A DNA stretch of 64,000 nt from an uncultured Clostridia bacterium (GCA_947174415.1 CAMWIW010000005.1:17718-81717), one strand, 5' to 3'; positions 34,022 to 42,576 are shown, counted from the first letter of the stretch. Notes: generated by a model from the sequence alone, not told the origin. Numbers and translations: made by a program.

Positions 34022-34807
34022 TTAGGGTTTTATCAGTTTATAATACGGGTCGGAAGAAAAATCTCTTTCCTTGGTGTATTCCCCGCCCAAAGCCTCGATT
34101 GCAAACTTCAATTCCTGATATTCCACGAATGAAATTCCCTCTTCGTCAATCTTATCTAAAAGATATTTGAGAGCGCGCTCGTCGCCGTAGGCTGCGAGAT
34201 AGCTTGCGTGCATAGGCACTTCGTCGGGATCGGTGCGGAACTCCTTTACAAGAATATCGAACACGCCGTCGTCCTTTCTCGTGATGCGGGACATAATTTC
34301 AAGCATATACTCCCGCTCGACGCCGCTTTTATAATTCTCTTTGACGGCGTCCAAAACCAAGTCGGCATTCTCTTTGATAAAATCGACGCAGCGGTTTTTC
34401 ATATCTTCGTCGTCGCTTTCAACGAGCATCTTCAAATACTTATCCGTAACCGCAGGGTCTGCGCCCAACAGATTCATTGCATACTCCACCTCGTCAGCCG
34501 TTCCGTCGAGAAGGGGCAATAGTTCGTCCGTCAACTTTTTTTCCTCAATCGCAGAGCAGAGAAATTCGGAAACGGGAACGCCGTTTTTAAGGTGTAGCTT
34601 TAAGCACTTTATAAGCTCCCCTCCCGACATTTCTCCGTAATATTCACGCGGGGTCTTGCCGAGCGATTTTATCGGCGTATCGCCGAACTTCCTGTACAGC
34701 TCGGGAATTATATCTTCCCACTCCTCTTCCTTGTATTTGGACGAATTCTTTGCTATATACTCCGAAAGCTTTTCGTCGAACATTCCGTCAAAATCGTATA
34801 ACTTCAT
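34022..34807 (-). CDS. helical-repeat (HEAT-like) hypothetical protein
   Basis: A 261-residue acidic soluble protein built of short helical pairs, for example DELLPLLDGTADEVEYAMNLLG, KYLKMLVESDDEDMKNRCVDFI and KYLLDKIDEEGISFVEYQELKFAIEALGG, reminiscent of HEAT repeats. The N-terminal ~70 residues (FDEKLSEYIAKNSSKYKEEEWEDIIPELYRKFGDTPIKSLG) form a separate module with a TPREYY turn. No catalytic residues. It lies 17 bases after the TPR gene and is probably its operon partner; a scaffold or binding role is inference. Confidence 0.75.
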   Translation of the reverse strand: MKLYDFDGMFDEKLSEYIAKNSSKYKEEEWEDIIPELYRKFGDTPIKSLGKTPREYYGEMSGGELIKCLKLHLKNGVPVSEFLCSAIEEKKLTDELLPLLDGTADEVEYAMNLLGADPAVTDKYLKMLVESDDEDMKNRCVDFIKENADLVLDAVKENYKSGVEREYMLEIMSRITRKDDGVFDILVKEFRTDPDEVPMHASYLAAYGDERALKYLLDKIDEEGISFVEYQELKFAIEALGGEYTKERDFSSDPYYKLIKP

Positions 34808-34824
34808 AGTCTGCGCCTATCCGT

Positions 34825-36474
34825 TTAAATGAATTTTTTGATTTCTTCCTCACTGACTTCGAAGAAAGAATAAATTTTATCTCCCTCGATACCCGCGGTA
34901 TTAACGCCCGAAAGATAGTAAATCACGGCTGTAATAACCTCGGCGTTTTTTACCTCGTCAAGCCTGCCCTCTTCCGCAAGCCTGCGGTACAGATTTTCCG
35001 CAACCTCGGCAAAGACAGCACCGTTTTCGTCTTCGAGCACGGAAAAGTGCGCAACGAGCCTTGCATACGCCTGAACGAAGTATTTTCTTTTAAGCCGTCC
35101 CAAATCGAGCGAAGAGAAAGTAATCCTTTTATAGACGTGGCAAATAACCACGCCGAAGCAGTTAAATTCGTTTCTCTCCGCAATGGACGTAAGGACGTCA
35201 AGTTTCAGTCTGTCGTCCACGAACGCGTCGAGAAGAATATTGCTGACGAGTTCGTCAAGCCCCGCTTTAACGGCAACCTGCGCAGCAAGAAGCTGCAATT
35301 CGCTTCCGCCGTAGCCCTCGATTTCGTCAAAGCACCACTTTACGCAGTCGGTGAGGTCAACTTCTTCGGAAAGCCTTTTCGCCGCTGCGGACGAAAGTCG
35401 CAAATATGCCGCCAACACTTTTAAAGACGATTCGCGCACCTCGTTCGGCAGGCGGTAAAAATAGCTGAGTTCGGTTATTTCTCCGCTGTCCTTCATTGCC
35501 CGCGCCTGACGGTAATAATAGCGCGCCGTTACCGCCTCGGGATAAATCGTGCAAAGGTCGTCGAATGCTTTGAAACACTCCTCGTACTTGCCCGAGTTAA
35601 ATGCGGCGACCGCTTTGAAATACATAATGTTTAAATCGTATTCGAGTTCGCCCGTAAGCTTTTTAAACAGACTGTACGCCTCTTCGTGCAGTTTGTTTTC
35701 GCAGCATACGGTGGCGATTTTGTAGATACTTTCAGAATCGGTAAGCTCCAAATTTATGAGCTTACGCGCTAAATTCAACGCCTCTTCCTGCTTGCCCGCC
35801 TCCGTCTTAACCGCGGCAAGCGTGGTAAGCGCCTGAACGTCTTCGGGATACTTTTCAAGAACTTTAAGACATTCCTGTTCCGCCTCTTCCGTTCTGTCCG
35901 AAATGATTTTGCACATTGCAACGTAGTTACGGGCAGAAAGATATTTGGGGTTTCCCTCTCCTACCTTATCGAATTCTTCGATTGCAGCATCGTATTCACC
36001 CGCTTTCATATGCGCAATTCCGCTGTTGATATATTCCGTGCAATCCTCTAACGCAGGCGGATAAGAAAATTTCAACGGGTTGTCGTCAGAGCTTACGAAC
36101 TCGCGCAAAATCTCCTCTCGCATTTCCCCGTCTATATCCTCGCTTTCGGATAGTAATTTGTTGTAATAATAAGCGGCGTAGTGTTCGTTCCCGAGGTTCA
36201 TATAGCTGACAGCCAATCCCTCGTAGCAATCGGATAAATCGGCAAATTCCGCCTCGTCAACGTACTTGAACCAACCGTTGACGCACTTTTCGTATAGCCC
36301 CATATCGTCGAAAATCTCAGCGTAAAGCATAAGCGAATCGTCGTCGTTTCCGTTCGTTTCCGCATTCTTGTTGAGCATTTTCAACGCGCCTATATAGTTG
36401 TGATTATCGACCAAATCCGCCGCAAGCGAAATAAGCCTGTCGCCGCCCAAGTCGATTTTCGTAACCTTAGTCAT
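34825..36474 (-). CDS. TPR-repeat protein
   Basis: A 549-residue soluble protein rich in tetratricopeptide repeats. Clear units include YINSGIAHMKAGEYDAAIEEFDKVGEGNPKYLSARNYVAMCKI-type sequence near 147-190, then EQECLKVLEKYPEDVQALTTLAAVKTEAGKQEEALNLARKL and later FNSGKYEECFKAFDDLCTIYPEAVTARYYYRQARAM. The C-terminal ~200 residues are helical without recognisable repeats. TGAGGAAA precedes the ATG. Function unknown; TPRs suggest protein interaction. Followed by the HEAT-like gene. Confidence 0.85.
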   Translation of the reverse strand: MTKVTKIDLGGDRLISLAADLVDNHNYIGALKMLNKNAETNGNDDDSLMLYAEIFDDMGLYEKCVNGWFKYVDEAEFADLSDCYEGLAVSYMNLGNEHYAAYYYNKLLSESEDIDGEMREEILREFVSSDDNPLKFSYPPALEDCTEYINSGIAHMKAGEYDAAIEEFDKVGEGNPKYLSARNYVAMCKIISDRTEEAEQECLKVLEKYPEDVQALTTLAAVKTEAGKQEEALNLARKLINLELTDSESIYKIATVCCENKLHEEAYSLFKKLTGELEYDLNIMYFKAVAAFNSGKYEECFKAFDDLCTIYPEAVTARYYYRQARAMKDSGEITELSYFYRLPNEVRESSLKVLAAYLRLSSAAAKRLSEEVDLTDCVKWCFDEIEGYGGSELQLLAAQVAVKAGLDELVSNILLDAFVDDRLKLDVLTSIAERNEFNCFGVVICHVYKRITFSSLDLGRLKRKYFVQAYARLVAHFSVLEDENGAVFAEVAENLYRRLAEEGRLDEVKNAEVITAVIYYLSGVNTAGIEGDKIYSFFEVSEEEIKKFI

Positions 36475-36670
36475 AAAAATTTCCTCACAAATATTTCACG
36501 CTATTCTGCGCGCGAAACATTTCGTGAATTTTAGGGGCTTCTCGCCCCTCGTGCCGCAATTTCTCAGGGCACACACGTATATAATTGCGGCACTTCACCC
36601 TCGGTGAGCCGCAGGTATGCGCAAATTAGGTGCGCTAACCAAAAAGCGCGGTTTGTGGTTGCGCCGTCTA
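36475..36670. other. hairpin-rich intergenic region
   Basis: 196 bases without a supported gene between hslO and the TPR gene. It holds AGGGGC/GCCCCT (36533-36549), an 11-bp stem GTGCCGCAATT with its complement (36551-36561, 36583-36593) and GCGC-based short repeats at 36619-36650. Could be leader structures of the TPR gene or a small RNA. Confidence 0.4.
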
Positions 36671-37492
36671 TTATTTAAACAGTTTATCCACGTCTTCCGC
36701 CGTAAACTTGTAATTCGTATTACAATAGTGGCAGTGAACGCTGACACGACCCTCTTCTTCAACTATTTTAAGAAGCTCATTCCTGCCGAGGGGCAAAATA
36801 ACCCCCTCTATTTTTTTGCGCGAACAATTGCACTTATATTCGGGAAAAGAGAGATAAACCCCGCTTTTTTCTGTTTCTTCCGAAAAATACTTTTCCATTA
36901 TCCCGTCCGCGCCGAGCCTTTCGATAACTTCCGCAGCATCGATAAAGTTCTGCATAGCGTTTTCGGCTTTATCCATATTCTCTTCCGAAGTACCGGGCAA
37001 AAGCTGCATAACCACGCCGCCCGCTGCGATACACTTGCCGTCTTTAATCTTTACACCGAAGGAAACCGCCGTTTCGACTTGTTCGCTTTGGTGGAAATAC
37101 TGCATTAAATTTTCAGAAACGTCCTCCGATTTCAACTCGCACGTGCCGTTGAACGGTCTGAACAGCCCGTCCTCTTTTATAACGGTCATAAAGCCGCCTT
37201 TAAGCCCGTTCTCCGCGCCGTAAACAAACCCGCGGATATGCCCGTCCTTATCGCCCGAAACACTCGCGGTTGCACTGCCGTCGCAAGACTTGACGGTTAT
37301 CGAAACCGCGCCTTTTTCAGACTTTAAACAGCCCGCCATATATGCGCATGCCGTTAAAAGTCCGCCCAGAAGTTTTGCCGATGCTTCGTCAAGATTATGA
37401 ATTTTTATCGCATCGTTTACGAGAGCCGTCGTATCCAAAACGGACAGCGAAACCTGCAAATCGTAAACCAACGCCTTGTAAAGCTTATTCAT
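36671..37492 (-). CDS. hslO: Hsp33 redox-regulated chaperone
   Basis: A 273-residue Hsp33. The C-terminal zinc/redox switch has CNC (in YKCNCSRKK) and CHYC (in VHCHYCNTNY), the expected CxC and CxxC. The N-terminal domain shows LLGGLLTACAYMAGCLKSEKG and the middle the family GGVVMQLLPG. Under oxidative stress the cysteines form disulfides and the protein holds unfolding clients. ATG 37492 overlaps the methyltransferase stop (ATGA) and has AGGA upstream; an earlier in-frame TTG is less likely. Confidence 0.95.
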   Translation of the reverse strand: MNKLYKALVYDLQVSLSVLDTTALVNDAIKIHNLDEASAKLLGGLLTACAYMAGCLKSEKGAVSITVKSCDGSATASVSGDKDGHIRGFVYGAENGLKGGFMTVIKEDGLFRPFNGTCELKSEDVSENLMQYFHQSEQVETAVSFGVKIKDGKCIAAGGVVMQLLPGTSEENMDKAENAMQNFIDAAEVIERLGADGIMEKYFSEETEKSGVYLSFPEYKCNCSRKKIEGVILPLGRNELLKIVEEEGRVSVHCHYCNTNYKFTAEDVDKLFK

Positions 37493-38217
37493 AGTTTCCT
37501 GCAAATGAAATTAATTCTTTTATCCTTTTTCCCGCCGAGATGTCCTTCCGTTTCAACCGCAAAGCCGACTTCTTCGAGCGCGGATATAACCGAGCTTTCG
37601 GAATATATATACTGCGTTTGCCTCTCGTCCGCGCGGGTATACTTCCCGTCCGCGCCGCGTGTGAACACGGTTATATCCATATCCACTCTGTCGCCGCGCA
37701 AGGTGTTAAACCAAAGACAGGTTATCTCTTCCCCGTCGTCTGCGAAAAGATTGTTGCCTACGTCTGAGCGGAGCTTTTGCTCCGAGCTTATATCGAAAAT
37801 AAACAGCCCGCCCTTTTTAAGGCTTTTGAATACCTTTGAAAACGACGTGGAAAGTTTGTCCTGCGGGATATAGTTAACGCAGTCGTTGACTGCGACTATG
37901 AAATCGGGCTTGAAGTTTAATTTTAGTTTGGTAATATCGCCGTATAAAAATTCAGCCCTTACGCCCTCGCGCCGCGAAAGCTCGACCGCGGCAGAGAGCA
38001 TTTCTTCCGAAATATCCATTCCGGTAACGGAGTAACCCGCACGGTTTAAAGCGCGCGTGAAGTAACCGTTGCCGCAACCCATATCTAAGCCTGTGCGCCC
38101 AGCATCAAGGCTTTTAAGCTTTTTAATTAAATACTGCGACCATTCCTCATAGCCGCAGTCGTCGTTTAAGATTTCAAATGCGCCGCCCAAAGCGGAATAA
38201 GGTTTGCCCGTACTCAT
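37489..38217 (-). CDS. class I SAM-dependent methyltransferase
   Basis: A 242-residue Rossmann-fold methyltransferase: motif I GLDMGCGNGYFTRAL at about 43-57, post-I acidic residue in VTGMDISEEML, motif II region PDFIVAVNDCVNY and a following LKKGGLFIFDIS. Such proteins methylate small molecules or macromolecules; the substrate cannot be inferred. GGGGAT precedes the ATG. It overlaps hslO by four bases and follows the membrane protein gene by 15 bases. Confidence 0.9.
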   Translation of the reverse strand: MSTGKPYSALGGAFEILNDDCGYEEWSQYLIKKLKSLDAGRTGLDMGCGNGYFTRALNRAGYSVTGMDISEEMLSAAVELSRREGVRAEFLYGDITKLKLNFKPDFIVAVNDCVNYIPQDKLSTSFSKVFKSLKKGGLFIFDISSEQKLRSDVGNNLFADDGEEITCLWFNTLRGDRVDMDITVFTRGADGKYTRADERQTQYIYSESSVISALEEVGFAVETEGHLGGKKDKRINFICRKL

Positions 38218-38232
38218 ACCGTATCCCCGCGA

Positions 38233-39474
38233 TTATTTCAAAAGGTTGGCTACGCTTATCTTTTTCTTCTTTTTGCCCTTTTTACCCGTTTCTTCGGTCA
38301 ACGCCTTTTCGCGCTCGGCAAACAGCCTGTTATACTCAACGTAAACGGTGTCGTTCTTGTGCTCTTCCTCGTAAGCCGACACGTCTGCGCCAAGTTTTTC
38401 TCTGTTTGCGGCAACCGCGGAAATATCCTTACGGGTAAACGTTTTGCCCAAGCCCGCAACCGCGGCATCGCCCGATATTGGCAATATGGGGTGAGAAATA
38501 AGCTCGCTTTTGCCCGCTGCAAGAAGCTCGCGTGCGTGCTGCTTTTCGTCCTCTACAACCTCTTCCTGCGTTCTTGCCGCTTTCTTTTCTTCCTCGGCAG
38601 CCTTCAACGTGGGGTTGATATAAGCGTCGAACACCGACTGCGTAAACGCCGTCCAACAAAGAATAATAAACGAAAAACCTATGAAGATAAACACCACGTA
38701 GGAAACAATCCTCACCACGCCGCCTATCATATAGAGCCAAACGGGTATGAGCGAGAAGCCCGCAATAAACACCGTTTTAATTATCGAACCTACGCAAAGC
38801 ACGAAGGAATTTTTGAATAATTGATTAATCTTTACTTTATAGGTTGTCCCAACCGCATAAATCCACGAGAAATAGAGCGCAATAAGAACGGTTGCAATTA
38901 TAATGAACACGAAAGCCGTGATTTCGCCCGCCGCTCCGCTTCCGAGCGCAAGAACGTAATTCATTCTGTCGCCGACGAGGAAGGTCGAATAAAGGAACAG
39001 CATAAATACGGTTACGGGAAAAACGGTGCTTAAATAGTTTAGTTTAATCCCGTGGAAGAACCCTTTAATGGAAAATTCGCCGTGAGTATTTAAAAGCTTT
39101 CTTATGGAGTAACCCGCGCCGGCAATACCCACCGCCGCGATAAATCCCGAAACAACGAGAGCCGCGTAAAAGAGAATATCCGCCGAAAGCGTAAGCCTTT
39201 CCGCAAGCCCCGTAACGTCTGAATAATAGGGAAATAGAATACTCGAATTGAAAGGATAAACGTTACCGAGCATCTGAATATACGCAGAGCGGAAAAACAC
39301 GATAGCAATTGCGGGAGCGAACGTTATCAGAACGAATATGTTTATTAAAATCAACTTTAAAAAGTTGGACTTAAAAACGTACCAAGTATCGCTCCATCTG
39401 CCTTGCGGAACGCTTTTTCTTGTATAGTCGTCGGCAATTTCGTTGCCTTCAAGATTGTTTACTTCAAAAGCCAT
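38233..39474 (-). CDS. hypothetical integral membrane protein with cytosolic basic tail
   Basis: A 413-residue protein with about six hydrophobic segments (about 37-60, 95-120, 147-168, 185-208, 218-240, 245-270) and a C-terminal cytosolic domain of ~130 residues, mainly charged helices (ERNE-type, EEHKNDTVYVEYNRLFAEREKAL) ending in a lysine run GKKGKKKKK. The N-terminal segment WSDTWYVFKSNFLKLILINIFVLITFAP recalls DUF624/DUF975-like membrane proteins, but I would not assign either. It has its own strong promoter. Role unknown. Confidence 0.75.
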   Translation of the reverse strand: MAFEVNNLEGNEIADDYTRKSVPQGRWSDTWYVFKSNFLKLILINIFVLITFAPAIAIVFFRSAYIQMLGNVYPFNSSILFPYYSDVTGLAERLTLSADILFYAALVVSGFIAAVGIAGAGYSIRKLLNTHGEFSIKGFFHGIKLNYLSTVFPVTVFMLFLYSTFLVGDRMNYVLALGSGAAGEITAFVFIIIATVLIALYFSWIYAVGTTYKVKINQLFKNSFVLCVGSIIKTVFIAGFSLIPVWLYMIGGVVRIVSYVVFIFIGFSFIILCWTAFTQSVFDAYINPTLKAAEEEKKAARTQEEVVEDEKQHARELLAAGKSELISHPILPISGDAAVAGLGKTFTRKDISAVAANREKLGADVSAYEEEHKNDTVYVEYNRLFAEREKALTEETGKKGKKKKKISVANLLK

Positions 39475-39504
39475 AATAAACCCGAAAAATTTTTACTCTG
39501 ATTT

Positions 39505-39533
39505 ATGATAACACACCCTTGAAAAATTATCAA
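39505..39533 (-). promoter_or_regulatory. promoter of membrane protein/methyltransferase/hslO unit
   Basis: Minus-strand TTGATA (39528-39533), 17-bp spacer, TGtTATCAT (hexamer 39505-39510), about 30 bases before the ATG. Confidence 0.65.
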
Positions 39534-39549
39534 CCTTTTTAGCCCCAAA

Positions 39550-39586
39550 TGCAAAAAATCCCCGCGCCTCAAAAGCGCGGGGATTT
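39550..39586 (-). terminator. terminator of metal exporter gene
   Basis: AAATCCCCGCGC and GCGCGGGGATTT (39556-39567, 39575-39586) then a T-run (TTTTTTGC) on the minus strand, directly after the stop at 39597. Confidence 0.88.
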
Positions 39587-39596
39587 GCTTTGCATA

Positions 39597-40487
39597 TTAA
39601 ATCATATTCAATAAAATCATAAATCCGTTAACGGCAATTCCGACCGCAACCGCCAGAACGTACATAACCAGAACCAAAAGAATATTCCGTTTAAGCTTTT
39701 TTGTGTTTTTGAAAAGCACCACAAGTCCGAGCCCCGCGTTCGAGCACAGTCCTCCGACGAGGCTGCCGAAAAGTATCGCGCCGTTGGTGTAAGCGCCCGT
39801 AAGTATTACGCTTGAAGCGCAGTTCGGAATAAGTCCGATAAGTCCCGTTATCAGGGGTTGAACGTACGCTCCCCCCTCCATAGCGTTTGCGGAAATTTTA
39901 TCCACCCCGCCCGCTATATCTATGATATAGCCGAATACGAGATTGACAATAAGAAGATAAGCCGCGATTTTCAGAGAATGTAACAGCGGCGAAACGAGAT
40001 AGGTTTTAAAGTCCGAGTTTTCACCAAGCATTCCGCCGTCATGCTCCGAGCAGCAAAAATGCGCCTGAACGTCGTGCCCCGCGCCCACTTTTGCGAGTTT
40101 TTCTTTGGGCAGAATTGCGTTTGCGAGATAGCCTACGCCTATCGATGCAAGCAGCTTTATGAGAACGAGGGGCATAACCGCGTGAGCGGCGCTCAAATCC
40201 GAAATCAAAATGATTAACGCCTCGTCCGAGGTAGCGATAAATACCGCAAGAATAGTACCCGTGCGGATAAAGCCCCTGTCGTAGAGCTTAGCCGCCATAA
40301 CGGAAAAACCGCACTGCGGAATAAGCCCCGTTGCCGAGCCTATAAGCGGAGCAAACCCGCCCTGTAAAATTTTTTGGCTTTGGGTAAGCTTAGTTCTGTG
40401 TTCCAGAATTTCCATTAAAACGTAGATTAAAAACAGAAACGGAAACAGCTTTAAAGTGTCCCAAAACGCGTCGAGAATAATTTCCAT
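39597..40487 (-). CDS. putative heavy-metal exporter (10-TM ArsP_2 / putative manganese transporter family)
   Basis: A 296-residue membrane protein from ATG 40487 (MEIILDAFWDTLKLF), preceded by GGTGA; a GTG four codons earlier is possible. The family signature IPQCGFSVMAAKLYDRGFIRTGTILAVFIATSDEALIIL-type run is at about 58-96, and its second-half counterpart GLIPNCASSVILTGAYTNGAILFGSLVGGLCSNAG near 218-252, the internal duplication typical of these exporters. The loop between halves carries HFCCSEHDGG, a Cys/His cluster suited to metal binding. It would export Mn, arsenite or another cation; substrate unproven. A structured leader precedes it. Confidence 0.85.
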   Translation of the reverse strand: MEIILDAFWDTLKLFPFLFLIYVLMEILEHRTKLTQSQKILQGGFAPLIGSATGLIPQCGFSVMAAKLYDRGFIRTGTILAVFIATSDEALIILISDLSAAHAVMPLVLIKLLASIGVGYLANAILPKEKLAKVGAGHDVQAHFCCSEHDGGMLGENSDFKTYLVSPLLHSLKIAAYLLIVNLVFGYIIDIAGGVDKISANAMEGGAYVQPLITGLIGLIPNCASSVILTGAYTNGAILFGSLVGGLCSNAGLGLVVLFKNTKKLKRNILLVLVMYVLAVAVGIAVNGFMILLNMI

Positions 40488-40494
40488 ATATGAT

Positions 40495-40575
40495 TTCACC
40501 GCCGCCCGCGCGCAAAGTGCGCGGCGGCAAAAAATGTGATTTTTACCGCCGCCGTCAATTATTTATTAACGTTTA
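40495..40575 (-). promoter_or_regulatory. leader of metal exporter with alternative hairpins
   Basis: Minus-strand order: GGCGGCGG (A), an A-run/T-run hairpin loop, GCCGCCGCGC (B), GCGCGCGGGCGGCGGTGA (C, including the ribosome site). A:B and B:C pairings exclude each other, so B:C could hide the GGTG that serves the ATG. No known class recognised. Confidence 0.4.
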
Positions 40576-40591
40576 ATTAAATTTTTAATAC

Positions 40592-41812
40592 TTACTTCTT
40601 CTTATTCTTCTTATTCGGCTTTAAGCTTTCGTGAATTCTTACCTCTTCGTCAAAAGCAAGAGGCACGTAATTCGCGTCCTCGAAGCCCGTTTCGGTATAT
40701 CCCGCGTCCCTCTTTAACAGGGTAAGACAGCTTGCCGCGTCAAAGATATAAAGCCTTGTAAGGTCAACCTTTACACCCGTCTTTTTGCCCTTTTCCGCGC
40801 CGTTTTTCGCCAAAGCGTTTAAGCAAATTTCGTTAGTTACGTCTACTTCGGCGTACTTATCTTCGCCGTCCTCGCCCGTTACCTTGTCCACCGTTCCCGT
40901 TAAATTGCCGTCCTCGCAGAGCTCTGCGTCCTCGGGGCGGATACCCAAAGTAACGTATTTGCCCGAAGCGGCGTATTCGGCAATACTTTCGAAACGGCTG
41001 ACGATGTTTTCGGGCAGTTCCAATTTATATTCTCCGAATACGGCAAAGTACTTGCCGTCCTCTTCTGAGATTTTAACCTTCTTGATAAAGTTAATCGTAG
41101 GCGAGCCGATATAAAACGCCACGTAAGTGTTAGCGGGATAGTCGTAAAGGTTCGCGGGCGTATCTATTTGTTGAACGAACCCGTCCTTTAATACGACTAA
41201 CCTCGTACCTATCGTGAGCGCTTCGGAAAGGTTCTTTGTCGCATAGACGAAAGTCCCTTCGAGCCTTGCCTGCAAATTGATTATAACGTTCAGCATATCG
41301 GCTTTAAGCTTATCGTCCAAGCCCGATAAAGGCTCGTCGAAAAGGTACAGCTTGGGCTCTCTTACTATTGCCCTTGCTATTGCAACGCGCTGCTTTGACG
41401 CAGCATTGAGAACCTTGGGCTTGCGGTAGAGAATATCGTTCAGCCCGAGGATATTCGCAACGACCTTGACCCTTTCCCTTACCAGCGCCTCGGGAGCTTT
41501 TCTGAGCCTTAATCCGAAAGCCATATTGTCAAAGACGTTTAACGAGGGATAAAGCGTACTACTTTGGAAAACCATAGCTATATCTCTGTTTTTAGGCTCT
41601 ACGTCAACCATATCCTTGTCGTCGATAAAGACTGAGCCGGAGGTTGCGTCTTCAAGCCCCGCAACCACGCGAAGTAGCGACGACTTACCGCAGCCGTCCG
41701 CGCCGACTAATACGAGGAACTCCTTGTCCTTAGCTTCTAAATTGATATCGTATAAAGCGGTTTCTCCCGAAGGGTAAACTTTATTAACACCGCTTAATTT
41801 TAAACTTGCCAT
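40592..41812 (-). CDS. UgpC/MsmK-type ABC ATPase with degenerate signature and H-loop
   Basis: A 406-residue ATP-binding subunit of the sugar-import (CUT1) type with a C-terminal TOBE/MalK-like regulatory domain. Walker A is GADGCGKSS (37-45), Q-loop Gln83, Walker B LYLFDE (155-160). However, the ABC signature is LNAAS (135-139) instead of LSGGQ, and the switch histidine is replaced (ATKN, Lys193, where the family has VTHD). Both are needed for normal ATP hydrolysis, so activity should be reduced or altered. No permease or binding protein is nearby. A trailing basic tail ends NKKNKKK. GGAGA precedes the ATG. Perhaps a pseudo-ATPase or a shared regulatory subunit. Confidence 0.9.
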   Translation of the reverse strand: MASLKLSGVNKVYPSGETALYDINLEAKDKEFLVLVGADGCGKSSLLRVVAGLEDATSGSVFIDDKDMVDVEPKNRDIAMVFQSSTLYPSLNVFDNMAFGLRLRKAPEALVRERVKVVANILGLNDILYRKPKVLNAASKQRVAIARAIVREPKLYLFDEPLSGLDDKLKADMLNVIINLQARLEGTFVYATKNLSEALTIGTRLVVLKDGFVQQIDTPANLYDYPANTYVAFYIGSPTINFIKKVKISEEDGKYFAVFGEYKLELPENIVSRFESIAEYAASGKYVTLGIRPEDAELCEDGNLTGTVDKVTGEDGEDKYAEVDVTNEICLNALAKNGAEKGKKTGVKVDLTRLYIFDAASCLTLLKRDAGYTETGFEDANYVPLAFDEEVRIHESLKPNKKNKKK

Positions 41813-41838
41813 ATCTTTTCTCCGAATTTATATACCAT

Positions 41839-41867
41839 ATATTACCATACCCGCCCAAAAAAATCAA
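41839..41867 (-). promoter_or_regulatory. promoter of ABC ATPase gene
   Basis: Minus-strand TTGATT (41862-41867), 17-bp spacer, TGgTAATAT (hexamer 41839-41844). A TGgTATATA lies a few bases downstream as an alternative. Confidence 0.5.
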
Positions 41868-41903
41868 CTCGGCAAAAGAATTTGTTTGAAATAAAAAGTA
41901 ATT

Positions 41904-41933
41904 AAGATACGTGATTAAACGGAACGTTTACGG
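41904..41933. repeat. 30-bp dispersed repeat, copy 2
   Basis: Matches 12094-12123 in 29 of 30 bases and contains TAAACG-GAA-CGTTTA. Here it lies in the divergent promoter region, ending 16 bases before the queH -35 and about 40 bp upstream of the ABC gene -35. Confidence 0.6.
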
Positions 41934-41949
41934 TGCGTATTCTAAAAAC

Positions 41950-41978
41950 TTGAACTTTTAAAAATTAAACGCTATAAT
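41950..41978 (+). promoter_or_regulatory. queH promoter, leaderless arrangement
   Basis: TTGAAC (41950-41955), 17-bp spacer, TATAAT (41973-41978), six bases (GAAATT), ATG. No ribosome site. Predicts transcription from the start codon. Confidence 0.75.
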
Positions 41979-41984
41979 GAAATT

Positions 41985-42575
41985 ATGAACAGACCCGACT
42001 TTGACAAGCTTATGCAATCGCAGGCAGAACGAAACGGCGGCAAGCGGCTTCTATTGCACTGTTGCTGCGCGCCTTGCTCTTCGGCTTGCCTTGAAAGGTT
42101 GAAAGACGATTTTAAAATTACCATTTTGTTTTACAACCCCAATATCGAGGATGAGGAATACGAACGCAGAAAGAGTGAGCTTTTGCGCCTTATTAATGAA
42201 ACGGGTTGGGCGGACTTTATAGACTGCGACCACGACGAAGACGAGTTTTACAGCGCCGTCGAGGGACTTGAAACCGAGCGCGAAGGTTCTTCACGCTGTT
42301 TGAAGTGTTTCGAACTGCGCCTTAAAAAGACCAAGGAAATTGCGGATACGAACGGATACGACTTTTTCACGACCACTCTTACGGTAAGCCCTTTGAAAAA
42401 CGCGCAAGCTATTAACGAAATAGGCGAGCGGCTCGGCGGCGAAAAGTGGCTCTATTCCGACTTCAAAAAGCGAAACGGATATTTAAGAAGTATTGAGCTT
42501 TCCAAAAAACATGGGCTTTACAGGCAAAATTATTGCGGTTGCAGGTTTTCAAAACGCGAAACCGAATTAAAATAA
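41985..42575 (+). CDS. queH: epoxyqueuosine reductase QueH
   Basis: QueH reduces epoxyqueuosine to queuosine in the tRNA wobble position, replacing cobalamin-dependent QueG. The 196-residue protein has all the metal-site cysteines: HCCCAPCSSACLERL at about 25-39, SSRCLKCFELRLKKT near 101-115, and NYCGCRFS close to the end. The FDKLMQSQAE N-terminus fits the family. The ATG has no Shine-Dalgarno but an ideal promoter six bases upstream of it. No other queuosine genes are in the window, which would suit salvage of queuine or genes elsewhere. Confidence 0.95.
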   Translation: MNRPDFDKLMQSQAERNGGKRLLLHCCCAPCSSACLERLKDDFKITILFYNPNIEDEEYERRKSELLRLINETGWADFIDCDHDEDEFYSAVEGLETEREGSSRCLKCFELRLKKTKEIADTNGYDFFTTTLTVSPLKNAQAINEIGERLGGEKWLYSDFKKRNGYLRSIELSKKHGLYRQNYCGCRFSKRETELK

Positions 42576-42576
42576 C

